Positions 1 through 11,501 of a DNA stretch of 64,000 nt are shown here, in pieces. The stretch comes from Pithys albifrons albifrons (lineage: Eukaryota > Chordata > Aves > Passeriformes > Thamnophilidae). Below the pieces are notes generated by a model, which made no database searches, was not told the origin of the DNA, and saw nothing but the letters and a program-made list of their open reading frames with translations. Position numbers and translations under genes: made by a program. How positions within the stretch are numbered: the stretch's first letter is position 1; every line of letters starts with the position of its first letter. The stretch is from contig NC_092458.1 in NCBI RefSeq assembly GCF_047495875.1, positions 3,183,939-3,247,938 on the forward strand. The letters run 5' to 3'.

Positions 1-1510
1 TCTTAGAGGCAACTTTGACAAATTGCTTACTGAATGTTACAATTGCATAAATACTCTTCAGCTGTAGGACCAAGAGGCTGAGCCTTCCCAGTTCTCATTT
101 TGAAAAGACAGAATAAAATATTCAGGAGAAAAAAGATATCGAAAAATATTGGTTTATGAAAATAATATTAATAACTCCAATACTAAACCACAACTTTTCA
201 TATCTTCATAAAGAATTTATAGGTGAAAACAACATTTTTAATTATGCAGTAGTTCTTATGAAAATTCAGTTTGTGCTTTCATGTTTTTACAAGGTACCTG
301 CTGCGTATGCAAATATTTGAATACATCTCTTCATCTTTTACCTGCAATGATGTCTTCATATTTATTTTAAATCTTCACCTGGTACTTTGTTTTGTATTTT
401 AAACATTGAAGAAGTAATAAAAAAAGTTAGCTTATTCTATATGCATTGTTATTAACTTCATGAATGCAATTGATAGAACTTTTATCATTTTGCCAAGAAG
501 AGAATTTTTTAATTAATTCAGAAGCATTCATGGAAGATGAATTGTTTTTCATTTGGTGACGTTGCAGAAACTCAGGCTTCATTTGCAAAAAGTTGACCAT
601 TGCTGCCTAAAATTTTCATTATTTCTGTTTTAAATCTTTTAGTTAGAAAAAGTCTTCTTCCATTTCATAAGACAAAATACTATTTTCTTCTATTTTTGTG
701 AGTACTGTGAAAATTATTATCCAGCCACTTCAAAAATATAAAGGGTAGCCACAGCAAGATAGTTGAACAACTCAAAGTTCTTGGACACCTATCCTAGGAA
801 GGGGGGGAAATATCATTTAAGTCAATATTTTTATTGATTTATATTATTATGAAGTTACAGAGATAACCAGCCCTTCTAAAATTTTTCAAGCTGCAGGGTG
901 ACCTTGTTTATAGTGATCTACAGAGCTGTAGGATTTAGAGAAGAGGTACCCATGGCTGTACTTCCTTGCAGCTGATGGGACGACCCAGAAGACCAGCTCA
1001 AACCACTGTGTGCACTGCACAGGAATCTGGAATACTTGCAGAGGGAAAACAGTGCAGGCCTGTTATCACCCACCATCCTATTTGTTTGTGAGAAATAGAC
1101 AGGAAGCACAGAGGTAACAGAAATTCCTCTGGTTTATATTTCACAGCCTTGCAGGCTCATGCTGCTCAGGAAGACCAGTTGGAGCTGTACAAGAGGAACT
1201 ATTCATAAAACAGAATGAATAAGCTTTGATACCAGTAGCAACTGCCACACAGATTTACTGATCTTGTCAGGGAACATTTCTCTGCCCCAGTGTCAAAGAG
1301 AAAATAAGTTAACCCATCTGTGAGGTGCCTCAGAAGATCAGTGGGTTCTCAGAAGCATTTTTGGAAGAGAAATGAGATTGGTGCTGAACATGGTGGAGAC
1401 TGAAGAGTCAGCTGGTGAATGGCAGGGATCCCATCGTGGGTGACTGATGCCAGGGCAGTGCAGTACAGCTCAGCTTGGATTGAATGATGGTGATATCACT
1501 CCATACTTCA
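1..1510. other. Unannotated AT-rich DNA
   Basis: I recognise no gene, RNA or repeat here. The sequence is AT-rich with scattered short homopolymers, including a G run near 801-808. The open frames are under 70 codons and resemble no known domain. Confidence 0.6.
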
Positions 1511-1735
1511 CAAAATTACAGAGTACATTCAAGATCTGACGGGATCGAATGTCAGGGAGCCTCACCTAAAATCCACTGCGCAGGCTGGAAGGGCACACCC
1601 ACGTGGGGACAGCCCTTCCCAAATCTTCGTTTGCGAAGCTGAGCCGCACACACAAACATTCAAGATGGAAGGGACCTCTGCAGGTCATCTAATCCAAACA
1701 CCCTGCTCAAAGCAAGCCTCATTATAGACCTCCTA
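1511..1735 (-). mobile_element. CR1 LINE 3'-end fragment split by a SINE
   Basis: Read on the plus strand this is the reverse complement of a CR1 3' end. The left part (about 1511-1535) resembles the usual run of imperfect ATTCTATGA-type octamers in reverse. The right part (about 1656-1735) carries the tract 'ggaagggacctctgcaggtc' followed by 'tctaatccaaacaccctgct', close to avian CR1 tails. The 5S-SINE at 1536-1655 sits between the two parts, so the CR1 copy is the older of the two. Only the 3' untranslated tail is present, the common 5'-truncated form of CR1. The outer limits are approximate. Confidence 0.75.
1525..1666 (+). mobile_element. 5S-rRNA-derived SINE, 5'-inverted copy
   Basis: This is a short, rearranged copy of the SINE seen in full at 56989-57303 and 63269-63579. 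Positions 1566-1655 match the SINE 3' half in plus orientation, including 'aaatccactgcgcaggctgg', 'cacccacgtggggacagccc' and an ACA-rich tail. Positions 1532-1558 match the 5S-derived head but in reverse complement ('ctgacgggatcgaatgtcag'). The middle of the element is missing. The whole unit is flanked by the 11-bp direct repeat 'acattcaagat' at 1525-1535 and 1656-1666, so it is one retrotransposition event and not two fragments. A 5' inversion with internal loss and short microhomology at the joint is the known signature of twin priming during target-primed reverse transcription. The A, intermediate and C promoter boxes are absent, so this copy cannot be transcribed from an internal 5S promoter. 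Confidence 0.88.
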
Positions 1736-3761
1736 TAGACATATGATTAAAGTGAAAGTAGTTTGCATGCTGAGATCTTAAGGAATACTTCCTTCTGTAT
1801 TTTATTACACTCTATGAATTTCAAAATGATTTTTACCCTGCCTGTGGGTGTTTTGGAGGTGGTAATTGCCATGACACCATGCCAGGGAGTGCACTGAGAA
1901 ATTAATTCCTATGTTCTAACTAAGTCAGACATTATTTCCACTTGACAGCAAAGCTGGTTACACCATCTCCTGGTTAACGCATCCATATCAATCAGGATTT
2001 TGCATGATGTTGGTGGCTGGATTCCACAAGTGATATGAATGTCAGAACTACAAGCCAGTACACAGAATTATGGTCTCAGAGCAGGCAGGGCAGGCAAAGG
2101 AGCACTCCCCCAATAGTAATTTTTCCCTAAAACCACCTCTGTGCTGAGTCTGAGTCTTTGTGTGACAAGCCATGTAACTCCATGCTGCTGGTTCAAATAG
2201 TGGTGGATACACAGAAATTCAGACTGCAAGTGGATGGGCTGGGCATGTGTCAGGCAGGTAGAATCCAGCTGTCTGGGAGGAGCAGCTTCACCTGCAATGG
2301 ACTGACCAAGTCCAGAGCAAAGAGAGGGCTCTTGGACTGAAAGGAAAACTTTCCTTAGTTCTCCTGGCAGTTCTGACAAAATGATACCAGAATGCTAATC
2401 TTTAAATTCTCCATATGCCCATTGTGTCCTTTCTTCCTGACCTGTGGAAAACTGGGTTGAGATTGTCATCTTAAAAGACAGCAAAAAAATCTGTCAAATA
2501 GCTTCCCTCCCCCCACTGCCAGTTTCTGTAGCATGTCTTCTTCATTCTCACAGTTTAAATCTGAAAAGTTAAACACCCCAAACAAACATACTTCTCTCCT
2601 AGGAGTACAGCTGATGGAAAAAAATCTAAGCATGAGTTGAAGCAACATCTAGGAGTAGAGTGTATGTCATAAACCAAGTCATCCTAAACTTCTTGCATAC
2701 CATACAGAGTTATTTTGCTAAGGTCTACACTTTCAGTTTTAGACTGAGGTCTTTCATTGCCTTTCTGGTGCAGTGAAAATCTTTTCTTTGTTTTGCTAGG
2801 ACCTGGAGGATGCCAGAGTTTTGAATCCATTCAGATCTTTCCTGTACAGAGAGCTACTCTGTGTTCTAGTAAAATACGGTATTTTCTTTTGTCCTTAAAC
2901 TGGAATGATTAGGTTTCTGAACAGAGCAAACTAAAACTAAATGGTAAGGAAAAGCAATGAGAAATATCCTAAACATGGTTTATATGTCTGTTCTCCCTTA
3001 CTGAGTTTCAAGAGACTCTGTATACTCAAGTTTCCCCTCATACTAAGGGAACTTGACCTTCAGACCTGGTTTATTTGCTTCTTGCTGAGAATGCCTGTCA
3101 CACTCAGCAGCATCTAGAACAGCTTGTCTCTGGAGCAAGTTCATCTACCCTCCAGGGTATACCAGCTGCTGGGTTTCTTTAAGGGAATCAAGAGCAAACA
3201 ATTCAGACTCTGTTTATCCCAATTACATTTTTTCAAATAAAATTAATTATATCATGACTTTTAGGTTTATTTATGTTGCCTGATATCCAAGGGACTTCTC
3301 TATTAAAAACAAAAATACTCCTCTTTCATTGAAGCTTAAAACTACCAGGACAAAAGCTAAGCAATTAAGATTTCAGTAAATTATCACATTAGGCTTTATC
3401 TATGTTGTACTGATAGAGTGATAATAAACTGATTTACAGCCAGGAGTCCAAGTAAGGCCCATCACCTCTAAACGACTTGCAAAGAGCTGCAGAAGAAAGA
3501 GCTAATGCAAAAAAAAATGCAAAACATTCATTACAACAGTCCCAATCTGAATACAAGCATAAAACTCAATCAACCTGCTTTTTATATCCATAGATTTCAG
3601 TATGATGCCAAGATAATTAAGATAATTGCCAGGTCATTTTTTCTAACATTAAAATAAAATTGCTCAGCAAGCTTCTTCATGGTAATCAGTAACACCTCAC
3701 ATCTGGATTACGAAATGGACAATTGAAAATATTTGTTTTCAAGCCACAATGCAAGACAAAT
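1736..3761. other. Unannotated AT-rich DNA
   Basis: No recognisable gene or repeat. Two overlapping frames on opposite strands near 2068-2379 (103 and 60 codons) have no recognisable domain and look like chance frames. Confidence 0.55.
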
Positions 3762-3766
3762 GGCAC

Positions 3767-4394
3767 TGTCTTGGTTTGAGATAAGCAACTGCCAACCCCC
3801 CCCAAGCACAGAGAGAAAAACCTCCCTCCTAACACCAGGGAAAGGGAGGAAAAGAGAGGGGAAAGAAAAAAAAACACTTCAAACTGCATTTATACTAAAT
3901 CTACATATATTTTTCACAGAAAGAAAGAGACAATTAGAAGAGAGTACAAATATACACTCACACAAGTCTACAACAACAAGTTCCCCACGTCAACTTCTTA
4001 ACGAACACAAAAATTCTACTGTCTTAACTACACATTACTTAAGAATAAGCTTATTCCCCAGGGAGACAAACCCAAGCAGAAAGGAGAGACCCAGAACAAC
4101 ACATTTTACTTTCCTGAGGTACCCTGTGAGCCAGTGGTGGGCCTGGTCCTCTCCATCCCCCCTGGGACAGCATCGTGCGTCCTCCCCAGAGGAGGGCTGA
4201 GAAGCGACTGCCTTAACCACTCCCACACTGGTTCCTACTTTCCTGGAAATGATGTCATAATGTGGTATGGAATACAAAATTACTGGCTAGAAGAGGTCAG
4301 CTGTTAGCTCAGCCCAGCTCAAGTCAGCTGACAGCTTCGGCCTAGTCCAGACTTCAGAGCCCAAATCTAGGCCCACCTAGGTGAACCCATAACA
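3767..4394 (-). mobile_element. Solo LTR, ERV family B (copy 1)
   Basis: A solo long terminal repeat of 628 bp in reverse orientation. The plus-strand edges are 'tgtcttggtttgag' and 'gtgaacccataaca', giving the TG...CA ends of an LTR. Flanks are 'ggcac' (3762-3766) and 'ggcat' (4395-4399), a 5-bp target-site duplication with one mismatch, which fits ERVL-type or similar integration. It aligns along its length with 23588-24211 and 40158-40794, sharing the 'gtcagctgttagct' and 'attccccaggg' blocks and the purine-rich stretch near 3840-3870. No internal retroviral sequence is attached, so it is the product of LTR-LTR recombination. The frames inside it (for example 3733-4200) are incidental. Confidence 0.88.
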
Positions 4395-4399
4395 GGCAT

Positions 4400-7300
4400 C
4401 CTGTATTTCACTCATCAAAACCATAGGATATCTGATGAAAAAACAAAAGAGAACATCAAAAAGGACAGTTGGCCATCTTACTATAGCATTTGAATTGCAG
4501 ATGTGTTTCCCATAAGCATTTTCTGGTAAAGGCCAGGAATGCATTTTTGTCCTTACTTTAGTTTTGTCAGTGGAGGGCTTTGTCCACATTTTAGAGGAGA
4601 AATATTTCTTGACATTGTCTTTCGGCACTGCTTCAGGACATACCGTGTTTGTGGCAGTGTGGAGGCAGAATGTGTAGGATTCTACAAAAAACCCCCCAAA
4701 GTGTAAGCTCTCAGAATAAGGGCACCTTCTCCCACTCAGAAGACACAATCTTCAGTCGAGACGAAATTTTAACCTTCTTCTGTCCAGAGGAGCATTCCTG
4801 GGCCCTATCAGACAACACCAGCTCTTACTGTTTCTGGGGTTGGACTGGGATGTTGAATTTTGTGCTCATCTGGATTTTTTGTCTCTAAAGGACAGATTAA
4901 AAATCCACTCTCGCAGGAAGGCTATAGGGTTCCTTTTCCATTCTGCCTAAACACACATTTCTTGGGTTTGAGAGGAGCTGTCATTTAGTCACTTGTATTC
5001 TGATACAAAAAAATCACTCCTGGATGTGGATGATCTGGATTCAAATCAACATTACAGACCAGAAAGAGGGAGTCAGTCCCAGCCCTAGTCTTTAACTTAA
5101 ACAGTGTGGTGTCAGCCATGCTGGAGCTGCCTGACGACTTTTTTGACAAATGATCATCACACCTGTGACTTTCTCATGGAAAGTTTTAACTGTTAAAAAC
5201 ATCCACGTCTGAGTGACTATCAAGATGCAGCACTGGGACATCATTAGAACAGGCAGTGGTAGGGTAGTGGCAGGGTGGCTGGGCTGGAGATGGTGACCAG
5301 GGCAGATGAGTCAGGGTCAGGAAAGGGACTGGGCTGGCAGTGGCGTAGCTCCAGCCAGGCCCAGGGAAAAGCCTGAATTGAGTCAGCTCCTGAGCAAAGA
5401 GGAGAGGATGACATTGGTGAGTCTGGTCTGGGCCATCAAGACCAACTAGCGCAGTCAGGGCCCTGACAGTAAACTTGGTTCAGAAATACTCATTAGAGTC
5501 AGCATCAGGCCAAACATTCTTTTATCTCCTACAAAAGAGTGACGGTGGTACATCAAGGGCTAGTTTAGAAGACTGAAACTTCTTGCCACAGATGCAAATT
5601 AAAATATGTTCAAAGCAAAACGTAAGCATTAATAAAACATATCCTACTGAGATAATTAGGCTTATGAGATTGTCTGTACAAGAATGCAACTAACAAACTT
5701 TTTAATTTTCATTTAAAATGAAATAAAATAAAACCATTTCAGATCAGTATGTAAATTGAAACCTAAATAAAATCATCCAATTTTAGACCATCTGCCTTCA
5801 GAGAACATTTTTGACTGCCATAAGTCATGTAATGATGTTTCCCATACTAATAATGCCTACGAATTAGAGGAGTCATGTGCCTTGCAAAAACTTGCTCTTA
5901 TGTATCTTTTCCTAAATACCTTTATTGTGGCTGTACATCCTGTCACAGGAATTTATCCAAAGTAGGGTTTAATTAAAGCTGGCTGAAAGCTCAGTTCTCA
6001 GAGCAGAATGTTGAGCTTGGTCAGATGAATGCTATATCAAGCTCTGCCTATGATCACTGATTGATATTTCAGCAAAAGGTAATATTCAAAATAATATAAT
6101 GTACCTGGTCATGTTTTGTGGTAGGTACATGGCTTATAAATTATTTTATGAACCCATTGTGATTTGATTTATCTTCCGCCACATGAATTTTGATTATCCA
6201 GATTATCATGTGCAACTGCAAACATTGCTCATAAGATTATCCACTTTTTAAACTCAGGTGTAGCACGCAATGGCTTGAGCTCCTCTAGAATTGGACTGTG
6301 GAAAGCCTATCTAAAAATTGTAAATTTTATCCACTGTAAACACACACACTTGTTATTAAATATATAGCCTGGATTCCATGATTGCAAGAGAAATGGAATA
6401 AGAGATTCTGAATTTTCATTTCAGGACACAATATGAAAGGTGGTATTATTGCCAACACATGGCAGCAGCTGAAGTGAGCCTTAGGCTCAGGGACATAACT
6501 CCCTAGGAAAAAGAGGAATGTCAACTCCACATAGCAGGATTTCTGAGCTCGTGGATAGTATGTAGGACAAAACTCCTCAGACTTATATTGAATCTTCCTG
6601 GGATACCTGGGTTTGTCAGCCCAGAAGTTGAAGTCAGATTACTGACTTTTATGAAAGGGTTGAGTCAGTCATCACTTTGCCATCATATGGGAAATAGAAT
6701 AAAACAAAGACTCCAGAAAAAACTCATCTCCAAAAGGTTTCTGGGGCCAACATCATCTCATGCATGCTACAGTCAAGTCCTTCTGTTGTTAATTATTTGC
6801 TAGGATTGCAATGGAGGTGAACAAAATGTTCCCAGTAATATTCCAAATTATGTGAAATATGTTTCTTTCTTACTTTTCGTTAAAAATTAAAAAAAAATTC
6901 AGTGGTTTTGTTGAGGTTCACAAAGAGTTGAGTGAAATGGGTCTTTGTTAAGTAGAGAGAAATTGTTTTTAATAGCAAAAGCATAGAAAAAATGCTAGTC
7001 TTTGCCATTCTGATGTAAAAGACAGTAAAACTCACCTGAGATTTATTTTGTATTCTCTGATCCTTAAGATGAATCTCAGAAGCTATAAATAAAGGTGGGA
7101 AAATGAAACATGAGACTCTAAATGATAACTTCTCACATTTCGCCTTGCTTTATTCCTACAATTTACAGCTAAATTGGTAAGAGAAGACAATTAACTCATT
7201 AAAGAGGTAGAGATGATGGTTTAAAGAACTTGGAAAACCTCATTGCTTTCATGTAAGATAGAGAGGACCTGATTTGCATTTATGTAAAGCTACTGGAAGA

Positions 7301-10300
7301 AATGCAATTATACTAGCATAACTTAATGTGAAGATGAATCAAACTTGATGTCTTTCTTTATAGCTTCAGGGCAAAAAGCTGGGTTTCACAAAGACCTATA
7401 AGGTGAAACTTAGGGTTTCTAGTTGAAAGGTTAATTTAATGTTTTTACTTCAGGAAAACATTTTTTAAAATTCTCTTTATTTTATTCCTTTTTGAAGTGT
7501 AAAGGGATTTACTGGGAATTGCATTTGGCTTAGGTGCATATTGGTCATATATACTCTGTACCTGAACCCGCTGGTCAGCAAAGCTCAGGGATTTTGCTTG
7601 CTGGAGATATTTATATGATGTTAGTGAGTTCTCTGGGAATTTTCGTGATGGGACAGAACCAAAAAAGCTGTCACTCATTGAAATGACTTCTTAAGAGTCA
7701 GCGAGGAAGTAGTTATTTGGAGTTGTATTATTTCATGCATTTCAGATCAGACCTCTAAACCACCATTTTGCAGAACAGCTGTGTTATTGCTTTATGTCAG
7801 AAGCAAACATTTCAGTAAGTACATTGGGCTTACTCTATTCTAGAAATAAAGGCCAGGAAAAGGATGCAATATATAAGTCTTTGTGTGTATATATATTATT
7901 TATATAATACATCTATATCTATAGGAATACAGAAAGATATGTTAATATCTATCAACAATCAAATCTATCAACATTTATATATATATGTGCCTATACCTAT
8001 ATATCAACAGAGATAAAATGGAATAAGTGAAAATGGAATCAAATTTTTTGGAGCTGGTTATCTTATCTAAATAGCAATTCCAATGTTTCATTGACTTTAA
8101 GAGCAGAAAGAATGGCCATTAAATAATCTCCAGCATAACCAAATAACATTCAGAAGCCACCTGAGAAGCTCTGAAAATGTGGTAACAGCAAGAAGCACTA
8201 AAAGGCTATGTCTGTGTTTCAGTGTCATCAGCTTTATATTAGTACCAGTACCAGTACAAGTACCAGAAACAACTTCATTATCACAATTTGGGATTTCCTC
8301 AAGATGTGTGTTGTTGAAGAAACCCTTATTGCTACTCATACTGGTGTGTTTATAACTAGCTCAGCTGCCTCTAGATAAGGGCAAAATATAGACAGATTTC
8401 ATCCTTTTGTATGCTTAGTTTAATGAATCAAGGAAATCCAAAGAGTACCCTGTTCCAATTGCCAGAGCATTACAACAGCATCCCTGAAGCTGCTGCAAAA
8501 CTGAATGGGAGGTTTATTGTCTATGTTACTAATTCAGCTTCATTTTTGGCAGGAATATTTTAACAGGTGGGTACATGATTTATACATAAAATCAGTGATA
8601 TAATAATATGTAATGGCAGAGGCATAATAATGTGTGGAAACATGACTAGAATAGTGCTGTAGTTTGTTGTAGTCTGAGAACTAAATGGGGATTAAATTAA
8701 GTAACAGCATAAAATCAACACTAAGAATGTACACGTCACCTGATCATAAATTGATTTTTTTACTACATTACCTCTCAGGACAAGCTTATCACAAAATGTC
8801 AGATTTAGTCATATTACACTAGTTTAAAACTCTTAACAATGTTATATGTCCTCTTGAACTAATTTACCACTCAAATATAGCAAACATAGTTATGAAATAT
8901 TCCTAAAGGCTTTCCCGTACTGCTTTATATAAGTAAACACTCAGTCTCATTGTTTTGACTTGAGAAATAAGAAAATGAAATGTGGAAATCAGAGTCAGAT
9001 AATAAATGTAGTATTTTGCAATGCCATTTTTACTGACACTGAGCTGTAAAGATTCCCTGGATTTGTTCTGTGACAGAAGAACTGCTTTATAAACAAATTT
9101 TCTTTCCCCATTGAATTTATTTGTTTTAGGCAATTCTTCTCTGGCTACCAAACTGGCTCTCCATATGTAATGAGTTGTGATTAAGGTAACCTGGGAAACC
9201 AGTACTAAAAAGATGTAAAGGTCTACTGTTTTTCATATTTTCCCATTTCTTCTCTTATCTCAGAACCATTGAAATGGCACATAATAACATTCTTGCTATT
9301 GAACCACCATATATAAAAATGTTCTAATCTCAGGATACTGGGGTTAAAAGGTCATTCTCCAGGTGTGCAGAGAAGATATGAAATGCACTGGGAATTCACA
9401 ACACACATCTATATGGTTGTCTCAGGAATGAATAAGGAAGATGTTTTTAGGATAGCTACAATCATTGACAGTTCCAGCTACAACTAAACTGCTGAAAGTA
9501 GGGAACAGAAAATGATTTTATGTAGCTCTACTACAATAGAGTGTGTATAGGCTGATTAGTTCTCTCATCATACACTAAACTTGTCCATGGGTAAAAATAT
9601 TTTCCTGTTGATTCAAAGATAAGATTCTGTGTAGCACAAGTTAAAGAACTGACCAGAACATTGGTTCAAATACAACTGGTCTTTTCTAGACAGCTCTACT
9701 AACTTGCTGTGGTTAAATAAACAACTTGGAAGTTTGACTGGGGGACCTCTTGCTTTCAAGGGGTGGTGGAGAGAAGGGAAGCTGACAGACATAACTGTTC
9801 TCTTACTCCTCGCAGAATGAGTTGTTCAAGAAGGGAATAGACAGCTACCAGTTTCCTGACTTATCCTCCCTTAGTAACAATGTGCGTGCAGAAATGTTGC
9901 ATGTCACACTAGGAGACTTCTCTGGAAGCCACTGCATCTCCATATTATGTGTGCTGACCAGTGTCTCTGTACTTCTGCTTACCATAATAATTACTGTACC
10001 ATCAGGAACTGACAGTTTACATCTCAATCTTACGAGCACACTGACCAATTTCCTTTGCAAGGAGATATTTTCAGTGACATTACGCTTTGTGTGCTCAGTC
10101 TTCAGTTTGAATCAGTGATAAGTATGGAATGTTAGCTAGCACATTGATAAGCAGTTGACATACATTGGCTCCGAAACTTAACAGACAAATTAAGTTAAAT
10201 ATATAATAAATAAGGAAAGAAAATGAAATGTTCTAGAAGTAAATACAATTTTCTAAGTGGATCTGATATCTGAAGAACTGCATTATATTTTTTCCTGGTA

Positions 10301-10745
10301 TAGTTTGTTGCAAACTTGAGTCTTCTTGAGGGGATGTGCAAGAAATATATAGAATACCATTGAATTATCCAGGCTTGCTGAGGTATAATTCTTGCTACAT
10401 ATAATTTCCTAGTGACAAAGAGTACATATAATGTACCAAAGCAATAGGAAAAGACTCACACAGCTGATCTACGGCCATGATCCCTGTGTGGATTTGATCT
10501 CTCAGGAACCCCTAGAGTCCTGTCAACGTATTAGGGTCAAGCAACACTGAAAATTAAAATTGTGTGCATTTCAGTGTTGATCTGAGATTTACGATGCCAA
10601 ATAAGGTACCAACAGAATTTATGGAAGAGGTGAAATAAACATATAACAATGGTCTGTGAACTACATGGTATCATGGGGAGTTTGTAGTCATCTTTCAGGT
10701 ATGTGCCTCTTCCACTAGTGAGCATTCCCGGGACTCTGCCACTAG
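4400..10745. other. Unannotated AT-rich DNA with small simple repeats
   Basis: About 6.3 kb with no recognisable gene. I see a degenerate TA-rich tract at about 7884-8005 and about four copies of an 'agtacc' hexamer at 8241-8266. A slightly GC-richer stretch lies at 5230-5480 and I cannot assign it. The open frames are all short (at most 123 codons) and anonymous. Confidence 0.5.
8241..8266. repeat. Short hexamer tandem repeat (agtacc)n
   Basis: About four tandem copies of 'agtacc', one with a C-to-A change. A minor microsatellite. Confidence 0.8.
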
Positions 10746-10750
10746 ACCAA

Positions 10751-11496
10751 TGTGCTGGTTTAAAGGTAAACTGGCAGCAGAAATGAACCCAGCTCAGGAG
10801 AGATTATAAATCAGTTACAATTTAATGAAAAATATTACAATGCATACAATGACAAAAAGGGAAATTGCTTTTAACCCACAAACCCCAGAATTGTAACCCA
10901 GCACCCTGGGGCACAAACACAAAGGGGTTTTGTTAGCCCCTGTGCTGAGCCCCACGTGGTTCCCCTGAGTCCAAAGCAAAAGGAGGTAAAAAAACCCTGT
11001 TGGTGCAGATGATGTTTGCAGTCTGGTGAGGAGTCGTGGTCACAGTCTGATTGAGAGTGGTGGCATTCTATTGAGGTTCTGTTCCTCCTTTCAGTCCACT
11101 GAGTGGTTCTCGGAGGTCTTCAAACCCCAAGATTATGTACCCTCAGGTCCAGGTGGGAGCACCCAGTCCCTACCCCAGGCCAGAGAGTTACACAATGGGT
11201 GATCTGACTCTGTGAGTCAGGGGGTGTTTTGGAGTTGTTGATGGCCCATTAGCAGACATGCCCCCTCAGGCCGGGTGTGAAGGTGCTAAAGACTCCCTGG
11301 AGGGGAGTTATCACAGCTCTTATCTCACAGATTTCTTTCACATTCAGCTCACACCCTGAGGAGTCAGGTGTGCCCTGGGCAGCTGCTGCAAATGGTCAAT
11401 TGTTAACAGTTCTTGGAAAATGAATAGAGGATGTGAAATACATAGCTTTGATCATCCACACAGTGATAAACTGGTCCCACCTGCTAAACTAGAACA
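10751..11496 (-). mobile_element. Solo LTR, ERV family A, old long form (copy 1)
   Basis: Reverse-oriented solo LTR of 746 bp. The left edge 'tgtgctggtttaaagg' and right edge 'aaactagaaca' match the edges of the three other family A copies (16415, 35115, 59283). Flanks are 'accaa' (10746-10750) and 'acgaa' (11497-11501), a 5-bp duplication with one mismatch. It is the most diverged copy and the longest. It keeps a 78-bp block (11301-11378) that the other three lack, bounded by the direct repeat 'ccctgg' at 11295-11300 and 11373-11378. No gag, pol or env sequence adjoins it. Confidence 0.88.
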
Positions 11497-11501
11497 ACGA
11501 A

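Noticed and set aside
3733..4200. A 155-codon plus-strand frame
   Set aside because: Mostly antisense of a family B LTR; its low-complexity Lys/Arg/Thr-rich composition follows from the purine-rich LTR sequence.
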